64,000 nt of DNA from Branchinecta lynchi (GCA_023053575.1 JAKZAP010000001.1:30460533-30524532); one strand, 5' to 3'; counted from the stretch's first letter, positions 22,220-34,210 are shown. Translations and numbers: made by a program. Notes: generated by a model from the letters alone, not told the origin.

Positions 22220-22440
22220 TAGACGTGCCACACTACTTCCGGCATCCCCTCCAACTCCCCCAACTGCGGCCGAATCCGGCTCGGACACATAAATGGATCA
22301 TCCAAAGCATCTCCTCTAACCACATATCAAGTTTGATTCGAACCTGATCATTTTTTGGAAAATTCCGGTCACCCCCCCCCTCCCACCACCGTGCCCGGAC
22401 CCTAAAATATGCCATCTATGGCATATGACTAACCTACTTT
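22220..22440. repeat. Family D repeat segment
   Basis: Pieces such as TTCCGGCATCCCCTCCAACT, GAATCCGGCTCGGACAC, ATATCAAGTTTGATTCGAAC and CCCTCCCACCACCGTGCCCG match the sub-unit order of family D at 15.5 and 24.2-25.4 kb. No gene. Confidence 0.5.
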
Positions 22441-22469
22441 CTAAATTTCATTCATATAAAAAAATGCGC

Positions 22470-24060
22470 GACGGTGGATTTTGGGCTGGATGAAAACGAG
22501 TCAGTAACAGCGAATGAATTAAATAACCATTTTGCAAAAATAACTCAGTCGTTTCCCCCCCCCCCCTAAAAAAAAGAGAATTTAGTGGTCACAGAAACCC
22601 CTGAAAACCAAATTCCTCTCATCTCAGAGAGGGATGTATTTCTTAAACTTAAACACATGAAAAATGCTAGTATAACCCCAATAGACATTCCAATTGATTT
22701 GATAAAGAGCTTTTCCTGATAAACTCACCGCGCCGCTAACAGAGGTTATCAACCTTATTACTAAATCTGGTTCGTATCCAAAAATTTGGAAAGTTCGATA
22801 TATTACGCCAATCCGTAAAAAAGATTGCAAAATCGATTTCAATTGGGTTCGACCAATCACTTTAACACCCGTTTTTGCAAAATCTATGAAAGTTTCGTTG
22901 AAACGTGGCTTAAAAACGACATCTTGTCAGAAATAGATCCACGGCAATTCGGTAACATACCTAAATCCTCTACTACCCATTATCTAATACAATTAATTGA
23001 CTTTATTCTGAAAAATCTTGAAGTACCAGGAAAATGGATAAATCTGATAGCAATTGATTTTCGTAAAGGTTTCGATCTCATTAACCATAAGATTTTAATT
23101 GGTAAACTTTCTAGTCAATTCAAAGTAAGCCCCCATATAATTATAATAATTGCTAGTTTCCTATACGAAAGACAACAAATGACTAAATATAAAAATGTTT
23201 TTTCTGACCCTGTCCCCGTTTTTGTGGTGTACCTCAAGGTACTCTTTTAGGACCTTTACTTTTTTTGGTTATGATTAATGAAATTGCACAGGATCTGCCG
23301 GATTGGTGGAAGTATGTTGACGATTTGAGTACTACTGAAGTATGCTACCGTCATATTAAAAGTTCAGCAGCAGCAATGATCGAAGACATATAAATAAAGC
23401 GTCTTTGTCCGATATGCAAGTTAACCAAGAAAAAAGCGCTGATTTAACTATTTCATTTTTAAAATCACCATCGCAATTTGAACCAAAGCTCACTGAAAAT
23501 TTGGCTGTAAAAAAACTAAAACTCCTTGGAGTAGTTATTACTGAAACTTTAGACTGGGAAGATAATACACTAGAAATACTCCGTGAGGCAAACTCAAGCC
23601 TGCACATGTTAAACCTTTTATCAAAGCATAATGTCGCAAGTCTTTACATCCTCAGATTTACACCTCTTTCATAAGACCATTAATGGAGTACGCATGCGTA
23701 GTGTGGCATTTCGGTCTAACTGCAGATAAAAACTCACGTATTGAAAGAATCCAAAAACGCGCTCTCCATATTATCCATAACGGCCCAAAAGTACCCTACT
23801 CCCTTCTTTTAAGCACATGTACAATTGATACATTGGAGAAACGGAGACTGAACCTATGCCTCGAGATCGGTAAAAAACTTATTTCGCACCCCATCTACAG
23901 TGAGTTTCTCCCTTCCCCATACAACAATGTAAGGGAAAGGCAAGAGCGAGCAGTCTCTACGAAGGTCCCAATATTCCAACCAGTAGCGGCCGAACACAGC
24001 CGTTACCAAAATAGTTTTATACCAAATACAAAGATTGTTGAAATTTTAAATAGCCTTTGA
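22470..24060 (+). pseudogene. Decayed CR1-like LINE ORF2
   Basis: Plus-strand pieces in three frames cover the linker (NELNNHFAKITQSFP), the RT N-terminus (ASITPIDIPIDLIKSF), the RT core (EIDPRQFGNIPKSSTTHYL, IAIDFRKGFDLINHKI) and the C-terminus (MEYACVVWHFGLTADKNS, then ERIQKRALHIIHNG, ending FIPNTKIVEILNSL). Several frameshifts and stops separate them (near 22715, 23240 and 23670), so no full protein can be made. It resembles the older broken copy at 8415-12800 more than the LINE at 16.8 kb, which suggests a separate subfamily. Confidence 0.8.
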
Positions 24061-24179
24061 CCATTTGTACGTGCTTTTAAATGTTTCTGTTATGACAGTA
24101 CTCACCAATTTTGGTTTTGTAACCGTAAAAGTGTGAGTGAATAAATTACTATTCATTCTAAATATCGCTCCACACGTTA

Positions 24180-25430
24180 GACCACTATGGAGCAACAAAA
24201 TTTCCGGGACTCCCCCGACTGTGGCGGAACACATAAACGTCGCATCTCTTCTTCCCATCCATCAAGTTTGAATGGAATCGGAGCACATCTGCAAATTTCT
24301 GGTTCCCGCTTCATCCTCCTACCGTGGCCGAATCCGGTCAGGAGGCCAAATAACAAATCTAGGCCCCATAAACTTAGTACTGTACAACTTGCATCCCATT
24401 CGTTTGATTTCTGGGTAGAGGAATTGAAGTTTTCCTAGTGCATTGCGTCAGCCGTCGTGTCTTGGTGGGTCACTAATATGCTTGCCATGTTTCATCGTCC
24501 TTAGCACGCCAGCACCGCAAGTCCGGGAAGCTCCCTCCAACTGGCTCCAACGCTCCCGAAAGATCTCCGATACGATCTGGTTCTGTCACGAACGTATCCA
24601 GGGCTTATGATCGTTCTCCCCACCAAATCCCATCCCGATCCCTCGATTCTAAGCGTTTTCACGAGATTTCCGGTGCCCCCTCCAACTCCCCCCACACAAA
24701 TATCGGATCCGGTCTAGAACTGAAATGGAACATCTGAGATGAAAGCTCTTTGCACTTGTAAAGTTTCATTCAAACCCGATTACCCTTTCAAAAGTTATGC
24801 ATGCCACTGGATTCCGGATTCCCCATCCCTCCACTCCCCCCATGATGCGAGAAAAGACTATTCTCGTGTCAGTCTGTTCGGTTCCCTGATATGCCTGTCA
24901 AGTTTCATCGTCCTAGTACATCAGGAAGTACCGAACTCGCGGCACCACCGGAATTCCGGACCCCCCTCCAACGCCCCCCACGTTGACGAATCCAATCCAG
25001 TTATGTCAGCAATATATCCAGGACTTGTGCTTGTTCTTCCACCAAGCTTCATCCCGATCACTCCACCCTAAGCGTTTCCCAAGATTTCCGGTTCCCTCGT
25101 CCAACTCCCCCCACGTGACCTGATTTGGTGCGGAACTGAACTGGGTCGTCTGAGGCACAAGAACTTTCCAAATATCAAGTTTCATTAAGTTCCCATCCCG
25201 TTAGAGAGTTATACATCCCTCAAATTTCCGGACTCACCCTACCCCCCCCCCCCCCCCCAGATGGTCGGGTCGGGGAAGTGACTTTTTCCAAGTTAATCTG
25301 GTTGGGTCCTTGATATGTGTGCCAAGTTTCATCGTCCTAGCTTTATGTGAAAGTGCCCGAAATAGCAAAACCCGGACCGACAGACCGGCGGACGGACAGA
25401 AATTACGATCACTGTCTCACTCGATGGAAA
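24180..25430. repeat. Family D array, longest copy
   Basis: This is a run of diverged sub-units sharing CAAGTTTCATC, TTTCCGG, CCCCCTCCAACTCCCCC and CCGGATCCGGTC, ending with TTTCATCGTCCTAGCTTTAT, a CCGACAGACCGGCGGACGGA segment and TACGATC. The final part matches the end of the array at 15.5-16.2 kb. It appears to be a repeat with a defined downstream end. Open frames within it are chance products of the C-rich sequence. Confidence 0.6.
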
Positions 25431-25589
25431 GGGACTACAAACAAAACACGAACGTAAACGTAAAAACAAAACAAACAAGACGAAAGGTTTCGATGGGATC
25501 CCAAAAATCTAATATTTGATCCAGACAATTGCGAACGAACTACCATACTTGTCCAGAAAAAAAAAGATCAGAAACGAATTCAGCGTTAT

Positions 25590-26160
25590 CTCCTTATCCG
25601 TATAAAGAACATCTAACCAACTTCAAGTAAAAGTTTAACTTTGCTTTTAACAAATTTTCCGGTTTGGCCTGATTCCGGCCGATCAAGTTGTCCTGGTAGA
25701 AAATACTGTTCCCATAAGGGTTCAGCATGACTTCTTACCCATTAATCGAACATCTAATCAACTTCAAATAAAACTTTTACTTTGGACAAACTTTCCGGTT
25801 TTGGCCGAATTCCGGGCGAACTACTTGCCCGGCGAGAAAATGCTTTTCATCACCGTGTTAGCATGTCTTCTTATCCCTAAATCGAACATCTAATCAACTT
25901 CAAATAAAACTTTTACTTTTAACAGACTTTCCGGTTTTGACCTGATTCCCGGCTAACTACTTATCCGGCAAACAAATGTGTTTCACCGTCATGTTCAGCA
26001 TGTCTTCTTATCCCTAAATCGAACATCTAATCAACTTCAAATATAACTTTAACTTTTAACAAACTTTCCGGTTTTGGCCGGATTCCGGGCGAACTACTTG
26101 TCCGATGACAAAATGGTTTTCACCATCGTGTTCAGCATGTCTTCTTACCCCATATCGACT
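25590..26160. repeat. 137-bp tandem repeat, about four copies
   Basis: The motif ATCGAACATCTAATCAACTT occurs at 25745, 25881 and 26018, with an earlier diverged copy near 25608, giving a period of 136-137 bp. Each unit continues with AACTTTTACTTT, AACTTTCCGGTTTTGGCC and GGCGAACTACTTG. Conservation is high enough to infer recent amplification. No coding capacity. Confidence 0.75.
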
Positions 26161-26599
26161 ATCACATTATATGTTTAAAAATATTTCATTTGCCCCTTAA
26201 ATTAAACCCCCTCCACACCCCTACATGTATGGCTACAGAGCCCATCTACGAACTTGACCTTACTCTTGACCCAAACAATCCTCACACCAAGTTTCATCAA
26301 AATATCTCATTCCCTTCGAGAGTTATAGTGCGCACAGACGGACAGACGGACAACTTTTGTGATGTCATAGGTATCCCTCCACTTACGTTTTGGGATCCCA
26401 AAAAAGCTCTTGTTGTCTCTAACCAGTCTAACTTGGCAGAACAACTTAAGGGTGCAACCTCAAGATAACTCGCGAACAGCAAATGAAGCATAACTGCGAT
26501 CCTGTTGAACTTTTACTTTAAACGATCACCACAGCTCAAATGCAAAATGACACAATAACATCTATGAAAGGCACTTGTTCATCACTAAAAGAACACATA
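26161..26599. repeat. Family D-like fragment and unassigned sequence
   Basis: The segment CACACCAAGTTTCATCAAAA, TTCGAGAGTTATAGTG and CACAGACGGACAGACGGAC (about 26280-26350) is the end-module seen in other family D arrays. The rest has no recognisable feature. Confidence 0.45.
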
Positions 26600-27011
26600 A
26601 GGCGTATTTTCAACGTTACCCGAGGACTCCTCGGAGAATCGAAGGGAACGGCGAGAATAGAGGGAGTCACTCCACGTGGACTCCGCGTATGGAATACAAG
26701 GAGAAGACGGGGAATGCTTCCAAATGGATCTTGTTCTAAAAATAAATATAGTTGACGAAATTAGTCTGGCTCCACTTTATTTTTTGGTTTGTTTATTCTG
26801 ATTGTTTTTAATTAATCTTACATTGCACCAACACCAGCAAAAATTGATTCCCCTCTGAATCTGAAAGGGAGTCCTTTTTGATGACTGTGTCGATAATCGG
26901 AGCATTCCCCGTCCGTGAGGACTCGCGAGAATACGGGAAGTGAGTCCCCGGGACAAACAAAACGCGGGGACTCCTCAAGTGGAGTCCTCGAGGAACGGCG
27001 AGAATACGCCT
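26600..27011. mobile_element. Inverted-repeat element family B, copy 2 (412 bp)
   Basis: It begins AGGCGTATTTTCAACGTTAC and ends GGCGAGAATACGCCT, flanked by ATA on both sides (26597-26599 and 27012-27014). The interior matches copy 3, including CGAAGGGAACGGCGAGAATA, GACTCCGCGT and CTGAAAGGGAGTCCTTTTTG. Non-autonomous. Confidence 0.8.
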
Positions 27012-27832
27012 ATAGCTTTACAGCCTACCTACCCAACAAAATGCGCTCAACAAAATATTTGATTACTCCGCATTCTATTCAATAACAGTCCGTTTTGAAA
27101 ATCATCAGATTGAAATACATCACTTGTTTCTCCTTATTCAGAGCTTATGAACATAAAACGGCATTCAAACCGGGAAGAAGTTAGAAAACGGCCAAGAAAC
27201 TATAAGCGTCTTCACGGAAAACCCTTGGTTCACACGAAACTCCATTGCTGAGGTATGATGCTACATTTCTGCACGACCATGCTGGGTTTTGCTGGGCTCA
27301 GGGCTAATTTTGTAAGACAACAGCAAATTCTGCGTCAGTTTTAGCGACAAAACCCAACGCAATACTGACACTCATGTGAACCGCCGGGATCCATGTTTTC
27401 GCGATTTCGAAAACGGCAGCCAAACCGACTGGATCAAGTCGTATCTCCAAAGTGGTCTGACATCCGACTGGTTGACAGTCAACTATACAGCAATATTGCT
27501 GAATGCCACATAACTATACAGGGACGGCCGACCAGATGCCTTTTAGATCGAACGCCAGAAACAAGAGAGCTTGTGCTCGGACAGGAAAAGAACGCTACTT
27601 TGCGGCGGTTTACAGCAGACTTCGACAGGCGGACTTATTCGACATCCATACAGGACACGTCGTTCGTGTCCTTTTCAGGCGTTTTTCCGTTCGTCTGTGC
27701 GACCTGACTGGGAAGGGTTACATCTGGTGGCGGTTTGGCGCTTTCAGGTCGCTCCTCCATTTCTTCTTCTGAAAGAGGTTGAAAAGGTTAAAGCTTAACC
27801 GAAAAGGGCTGGGATAGGAGAATCTAGTTACC
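27012..27832. other. Overlapping open frames, no gene supported
   Basis: Three plus-strand frames of 75-104 codons overlap at 27393-27798. None has a recognisable domain. I leave the region unannotated. It is somewhat more GC-rich than its surroundings. Confidence 0.35.
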
Positions 27833-28610
27833 CATCACTTATTCACTAAAATTGGCTTGAAGACCCGCTGAGAATGCGTTACTTCGTTGTTCCGCTATTC
27901 ACGAATAATCGATCTTCAAATAGTGGAATTTCCGTGTGATTTGTGGTACCTCTATGCGCTTGTATTTATATTGTACGCCTTAAGCCCAATTCATGCAGAC
28001 GCAAATTTCGGCAAGCCTGGCGATATCCGTCACGCCTGGCACTGAAAAAACGCATCTTCAGGTAAAATAAAATGCTTCGTCAGGCTTCGGTTTGAGCCGA
28101 AAATATTCGTCACACCAGGCAAATAATTTTAAATCCAGAAATGAGAGATGTAAAGTAGCTAATCAGTTTATTTCAGAGTTACCGAGTCATTTACGAGATT
28201 TGTATCAAGGAGTATAAAGACAACGGAATAAGGAAAAATGTATTTCTGAAAATGTATTTCTTAAACGTCGCGAAGCGCATGTTTGCTTGCCAATATTTAG
28301 ACGCCCTCTGTGTGAATTTCGCTTTACGAGAAAGATTATGATTCTTTTTTTTTTTTCCGACACTAAGCAATCGTTACCAATCATCACTGCCCACTGAAAA
28401 GACGCGTTTGTGTTGAGATTAAAATTTCCCGCGTCACAGTAGAATTTTCGTTGTGGGGACGGCCGCAGATATTCTGAACGTCATAGCTAGAGTAGATTGT
28501 GGAAAAAAAATAAAAAAAATCCCTTTGCAGAATCCAATAATTCAGTGTATTCAGTTAAATGACACATAAATAAGTTGGCTTTTCAGTTAAACTTTAAGCA
28601 CTTTAAGGTA
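27833..28610. repeat. Family E dispersed repeat, copy 1
   Basis: Shared blocks are GAAGACCCGCTGAGAATGCG near 27860, AATAGTGGAATTTCCGTGTG near 27916, GACGGCCGCAGATATTCTGA near 28460 and AATAAGTTGGCTTTTC near 28570. The same blocks occur in the same order at 34600-34995, and reversed at 58680-59090. The differing spacing between blocks shows internal deletions or insertions. Nature of the element unknown. Confidence 0.6.
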
Positions 28611-29276
28611 AGGTAAGGTACAATTTTAATGGCAAATATAAATAAACCTGGAGTTTCTTAAAAGCATCAGACATGCCAGTGGCATAAAAAACGACGCTTC
28701 ACTAATTCTGATGGGTTTGCAAAAACTATTAATACAATTCTAGCCTAAACCATTGTAACAACTATCACTATCGAACTATTCACTAACGAACAACTATCAC
28801 ACATCAACACTAAAATTTAAGGACAACATGAGAATTTACGACAACAGACATATGACTAAAGAAAAAATGAAAAAAAAAAAGGTTTACGACATGGGTCTGA
28901 TCTTCCTCCGAGCACAAACAAAAATGAATCGATTAAATCAGACAGAAGAAATATAATTGCTAGATAACATAAATCTTTTTAGAGCTCTTTTAAAAACTTT
29001 CCTATCTTCGGACACCCTAACAGTTTCAGGCAATGAATTCCATACTTTATGAATTACTTGAATGAATTCTTTGACTTTATATAGTCAACGCAATGATACC
29101 AGAGATCTAACTAATTTTAAAGCTATCTGCAACTTTTTTTAGACCGAAAAGATGTCGTCCTCCGAATGCATGCTATCTAGGGCGTCTTTGAACTCACTGA
29201 CTGACTATGCATCGATTACATCGTCTGGTAGGGAATTCACAGACCGGCCGCACTAGTCCCAAAGACCGACGTCTTT
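28611..29276. other. No gene recognised
   Basis: The sequence is AT-rich with short A tracts. I see no coding or repeat structure that can be supported. Confidence 0.35.
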
Positions 29277-30702
29277 AGCCCCCTTCACATTGAATACGTA
29301 AGACCTTACGTTAAGTACTTCAGTTACGGCTTAAGTTTCTTACGTTAAGTAGCCTATTCACACTGACAGAGTCCCCTTCCGACTCGGCCAAGTCCAGTCT
29401 ACGTTACGTTTGACTGTAGCATCAATCAAACAAAGAATCCTTCGCTTTAATCCCCTGAAAAGGGATTTTGTGTGCCCTCCGTCACCGTATCCTAGTGTAT
29501 CTTCGGCTGTTATTCTCGGCGTCACGTTTAGCGTTGATTGCTCGTTTAGTCTTCACGTTGATACAATAGTAAGAAAAGCCAACAGTGCGATGCGTACCCT
29601 TATCTTAATGCGTCGATTCGGTTTTTCAGTGTCGCAACTAAAGCTGGCGTACCTGACATATATCCGACCAATTGTAGAGTATGCTTGCCCTGTTTGGGGG
29701 CCTCAAGTCAATAACACAGGATACTTAAGTGATCAACTTGAGTCAATACAGAAAAGAGCCGCTAAAGTAATATTGTGTGAAGCATTTACTGATTATGAAT
29801 CAGCATTATCAACCTTACAACTACCGTCCCTTTACGACCGTCGGTTCAGTTTGATATGCAAATTTGGTCAATTCCTTCTACGAAGTGACAAACATAGGGC
29901 TATACTACCACCGGTCATGCCGAATCGAGTTGACACTAGGTCCAAAAACAAAGAAAAACTGGTACCGCCTACCACACGAACAAATAGGTTTTCAAACACG
30001 TTCGTTCCGTATTACACGTCAGTGTTTAATAAGTGCTGAAGTTTCTGTTCTTATTTGTGTCCTCTTTTAATTTGTAAGCCCAAGCGCCATTTAGTTGAGT
30101 CTCTTCTTGACTACGATAGCTTGTGTAAAATAAATGATTCTGATTCTGATTCTGAAAATTAACACTTTCGTCGAGATTATTCTGCAAAAGGCCAAAGATA
30201 CCCATTGGGGAAATGACCGCTGAAGGCGCTGGGAGATGACCGCTGAAGGCGCTGGGAGATTACCCCTCTGAAAACCACCCACTATTATGAAATTTTCAGT
30301 CAAACCCTATGGGTCATCTAGTTCAAAACAGGTTACTACAAGTTTACTCAGAAGATATTTTGCGTTCAGTCATCCTAGGATTACAACGATTTATTTCGGA
30401 AAAAGGTAGATTAATTCTTAGCCTTGAAAGTGGCCTAATCTTTGTTTTTTGCTATTTCTTTCACCGCAAAAAAAAACGCATACTTTTTGCCAGCACTGGT
30501 GAGCAGGGGATAGCCATATGCCATTTATTCTAAATAGCCTACCAGATATACCTGACGGCTGGCATGGATTTCCAAAAATCAGAGGTTTGTCAAAATTCCT
30601 TACGTTACGTATCACGTAAAAACCTTAAGTGGACTTAAGATTCTTAAGTTGGTCAGTGTGAATGGCCCACTTAAGCTTCATAAGTCAGTGTGAAGGGGGC
30701 TT
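29277..30702. mobile_element. Inverted-repeat element carrying a LINE insertion
   Basis: The left end GCCCCCTTCACATTGAATACG and the right end GTCAGTGTGAAGGGGGC are inverted copies, followed inward by repeated (T)TACGTTAAGTA / CTTAAGTGG-type sequence on both sides. The central part (about 29395-30160) is a truncated LINE. The simplest reading is a short DNA transposon into which the LINE inserted. Boundaries are approximate to a few bases. Confidence 0.55.
29395..30160 (+). pseudogene. 5'-truncated CR1-like LINE copy
   Basis: The open frame 29410-30039 (209 aa) encodes only the C-terminal part of ORF2. It contains VILGVTFSVDCSFSLHVDTI, YIRPIVEYACPVWGP, LESIQKRAAKVIL, LPSLYDRRFSL and a tail ending FSNTFVPYYTSVFNKC. 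The 3' end is a short repeat of GATTCT (about 30133-30160), the microsatellite tail typical of CR1-type elements. The catalytic reverse-transcriptase core is absent, so the copy is dead on arrival. It is in good frame, hence fairly young. Confidence 0.85.
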
Positions 30703-30751
30703 TTGTCAGAATTCGAATAAACTTTTTTTTCCGATATGAAACAAGAGTTAC

Positions 30752-30961
30752 CTGAGCTGGACAACTCGTGCATATCTTCGCTGTCTGAGTCAGTTTCATC
30801 CTCTTCTTCGTTGCTAAGAGGAGGGCTCGAGACTGTTTGTGACGTCACATCTGGGTATGAACGTGATTGCAACGGTGGTCCCAACTGTCCACTCAGACGT
30901 GGAGCAACGGGTCGCTGTTTCTTGGCAGGGTTCCAATAATAACAATAACAGCATCGAAATG
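30752..30961 (-). CDS. lunapark exon: second half of zinc ribbon and acidic tail
   Basis: The acceptor TTGTTCTAG above 30961 opens the exon with two bases. It encodes FRCCYCYYWNPAKKQRPVAP, the second Cys pair of the lunapark zinc ribbon and the conserved NPA(R/K)K-x-RP sequence. An acidic Ser/Asp/Glu stretch (EEEDETDSDSEDMHEL) follows. A donor CAG|GTAACT lies directly after 30752, leaving one base of a codon. If the donor is not used, the frame continues for about 25 codons to a stop at 30678, so this could also be the terminal exon. A family A repeat ends only about 8 bp upstream of the 3' splice site. Confidence 0.85.
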
Positions 30962-31004
30962 CTAGAACAAATAAATCAATATTCTTTGAGCCCAAGCTGA
31001 CTTT

Positions 31005-31310
31005 GAAACATTTATTCAAGTAATGTTTACAACGGCTACGTCAGCTACGATTCTTCATCAGCGATATTTCGGCCCTTCTTGGCAAGGGTCCTCGTCGGGC
31101 TGTCAATCCTCTTGTTCAACTTCGGGGAAGGAAACAAACCTGTAATTTGTTTACAATTTGAGATTACAGGTTTGTTTCCTTCCCCGAAGGTGAGCAAGAG
31201 GATTGACAGCCTGACGAGGACCCTTGCCAAGAAGGGCCGAAATATCGCTGATGAAGAATCGTAGCTGACGTAGCCGTTGTAAACATTGTTTGAATAAACA
31301 AATAAGTCCA
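31005..31310. mobile_element. Family A foldback element, palindromic copy
   Basis: Sequence from 31018 (ATGTTTACAACGGCTACGTC) is repeated in inverted form up to about 31292 (GACGTAGCCGTTGTAAACAT). The two arms of roughly 130 bp include TTGGCAAGGGTCCTCGTC and its complement and meet around 31150. The transcript of either strand would fold into a long hairpin. Single-arm copies of the same sequence are scattered through the window. No transposase. Confidence 0.75.
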
Positions 31311-33785
31311 TCGTCAAAAGGGCAACCAACAGAGAAAACTCTCCGTTTCTTTTGGAAATAAAATCTTGTCGAGCCCTATTCTCCGAAATATCCTCCCGCC
31401 CCAACATGAACCGGCTCGGGTAAGGCCGAGCAGGTCCATTGCAGAGCCTGTACCGAAACTTCAACCTATGACTACTTCACATGCTCGATATGAGCTTAGT
31501 GTTGTGCCTTCGTTTGTTAAGATGTTTAATGTCGGGTTGATTTTTAGTCTGCAAAATAGTTCTTAATTGTATATATCGTACTTTTGTGTATTAATTTTGG
31601 CATATGCGATTGACATACATATTATTTTATGACAACACAAACTATTCATCGGCTCTTTCCGTCGCATGTTTTTCGAATACAGTGAATTGAATTGAACTCG
31701 GCAGCAAATGCGGCTGATCTCAGCACATAGACTTTGATCACCGGATAAGCAGCCATCACGGGGAAAAGTTGGCTTATAATCAAAATCTACAGATTATTCA
31801 CTGCCTCGGGACTGCGGATCGAAATCCCCAAAAGCTGAAATTTTACTAAGGGGTCTAAGAACACGGCACCTGTTAGAGTGTAAACTGATTAAAGATAAGG
31901 ATTCCATCTTGAGGCGATTAAAGCGGTACCAAGACTGTAGTGGCGAATAAAGCTAGGTGTAATAATGGATTTTATTTGTAACCCGCCAAATACATTAGCT
32001 GATAGCGAAGTAAAATGAATAACGTAAAAACAACACAAAAAAACAGCTATAAACACAAAAAATTTGACATAATTTCTTATTGTGCCTACAAAATTTATGA
32101 ACAAGTGCGCAAGAGCTTAGACGTGAAATGTAAAAGACTGAAATGAAATTGACTTAGATTTCTCCCTTCCCATAACATTTAATATTCGTATTGCATAGTT
32201 ATCCGTGAAAACAACAACTGAGCTCTCAAAGAATCTCCAAACGCGGCTCAGCCATCTCTCCTACAATCAGTGATGCTCGCTATGAGCACTGTAGGTTTGT
32301 TCCAGTACACTTCGTCTTTGAACACCCTAGTGTCAAAGTCATAAGTTTTCCAAGTGCGTCTCGTCTGACACCTCCCACGCGAGAACACATGTCAGCTCAC
32401 TCAGAAACGCAATCCCTTCGCGTAAATCGTAATTCGGTCTCCAATCACAGTATTGTCCATATTTGTCTTGCCAGCTTTGCTTCGTATAAGGCTTCGTAGG
32501 TTTGTTCCAATACACTACTGGCTTTACTTTCAGCAATGCTGAAATGCATTCCGTTTATTATGCCTCGTTCAAACACACTAACGTCAAAGTCATAAAGTTT
32601 CAGATCCCATTCTATTATTCCCTTCCTTACGCGAAAACACATGTTGTGACTAAAGCCCCATTCACAAGCACATATGTATATGCACGTGCCTAGCATCCCA
32701 TTCACACCCATGCCTAGGCATAGATTTTGGGCCAGGCACGGAGTTTCGGGCTTTAGAACTTGGTGCTTGGCTATGCCTGAGCACGTGCCTAGGCATCTGC
32801 GCTTGGCTAGGCATGCTCGTGAACGCGGCTTAATTGACAGCCGAGATCCTTTGCGAAACATGAAACCAAACAAACGCGATGCGCATCCTACAAAAAGTAC
32901 TTTGTATAATTATACGAGATTTTAATTTGACGAGTGCCATCGTTCACGAACTTAAAGTTCAATGGGCACATCAAACTACCCAATCCCACTTTGTAACAAC
33001 CTAGGAACAATGCTTACCCCCTAGATCAGCAGCTTTTTCAACAGTTTCCTCTCTGTGATATTTCAAAGCGTATTTTTTGGGCCAGTACATGCTCAATTGA
33101 CTAGCTTGGACAAAGATGAAAGTGATGTTTCTTATAATACTTAGTAGATCTTTATGTTATGCATAAATCAGCTTGTATAATTCAGATTTGAATAGGTTAT
33201 TTGTTTTTTTAATGATTTTTGTAGCTATGTTATTTTTTATAAGCTTATTGCACATTCTGGTACATTTTTATAAAGCAAGCTAATCAAGCTTCACAACAAT
33301 ATTCCACAAAGAAAAACTTTTAATAGGCACTTCAAGCCATGGAACTTCTGATGAAACACCAGAACAATCAGGTGAACTGCATTTGCGGCTTGACTTTGGT
33401 AACATCTCTAATATATCCTTTATATCAAGCATTGCTGGGAGTTTTTGAATTTCCTGCCACGATATCCCAGCTCCTAACATTTGGATCGCCGAAATGCCAG
33501 AGAGGTAAAGACAAGGGATAACAAGAAAACGGCCGATTTTTGTAGCGCCTTCTAAAGGAAGTCGGAAATGTTTATTTGTGAAGCATTTAATACAAAGTAA
33601 AGCATTAGAAGTGTCCATTGTGCTTTAACACGTGGCCAATCTATGCCCCGTTCCAAACGAACAGGAAGGTGGGGGAGGTGAAACTGCCAAAAGTCACAGG
33701 TTCTGTCAGCAAGTGGCAACATTGAGGGAGAGAACCTTCGGCTTAACCCCTTTTTATATTAGAAAATAAATAAATATCTACTTAC
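31311..33785. other. lunapark intron; LINE scraps, no gene recognised
   Basis: Near 31380-31570 there is a plus-strand LINE C-terminal scrap (RYELSVVPSFVKMFN) with a 3' end at about 31690. Near 32090-32130 lies ACAAGTGCGCAAGAGCTTAG, a scrap related to the LINE linker at 8660. Around 32680-32830 the motif TGCCTAGGCAT and relatives (GTGCCTAGGC, TGGCTAGGCATG) recur in both orientations as a small palindromic cluster. Nothing else is supported. Confidence 0.45.
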
Positions 33786-33956
33786 AGAGGAATTCAAACT
33801 CTTCTTTTAGAGCCATTCCATTATGAGACTCGCACTGACGACAAATGAGAGCGTATCGATTGGACGGCCCGTCCCCGACGAGGTAGTCGATTATCTGGTG
33901 AACGTAGCCCCGTTCTCTTGGACCAATCGGCCTTGCCATCGGAGGACCTGAAGGGC
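33786..33956 (-). CDS. lunapark exon: first half of zinc ribbon
   Basis: The acceptor CTCCTTTCAG lies above 33956; the 171-bp exon holds two bases, 56 codons and one base before the donor CTCT|GTAAGTAG. It encodes PSGPPMARPIGPRERG, HQIIDYLVGDGPSNRYALIC and SHNGMALKEEFEF, the strongest lunapark signature in the window. The first Cys pair of the zinc ribbon (C-x2-C in ALICRQC) is here; the second pair is in the next exon. The family A repeat at 33970-34205 ends about 20 bp upstream of the 3' splice site. Confidence 0.95.
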
Positions 33957-33969
33957 CTGAAAGGAGGTA

Positions 33970-34210
33970 ATGCATTAAATAAATATTCTTTGAGCCCAAG
34001 CTGACTTTGAAACATTTATTCAAACAATGTTTACAACGGATACGTCAGCTATGATTCTTCATCAGCGATATTTCGTTCCTTCTTGGCAAGGGTCCTCGTC
34101 AGGCTGTCAATCCTCTGGTTCAACTTCGGGGAAGGAAACAAACCTATAACAGCGCTGATGAAGAATCATAGCTGACGTATCCTCTGTAAACATTGTTTGA
34201 ATAAATAATG
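33970..34210. mobile_element. Family A copy next to lunapark exon
   Basis: The segment from CTTTGAGCCCAAGCTGACTT to GATTCTTCATCAGCGATATT matches the copy at 30975-31070 almost base for base. It is followed by a shortened inverted half (GATGAAGAATCATAGCTGAC up to AAACATTGTTTGAATAAAT at about 34205). The second arm is partly deleted compared with the palindromic copy at 31.0-31.3 kb. Confidence 0.7.

Noticed and set aside
27393..27798. Three overlapping plus-strand open frames of 75-104 codons
   Set aside because: No domain, no splice or codon evidence, and the frames compete with each other.
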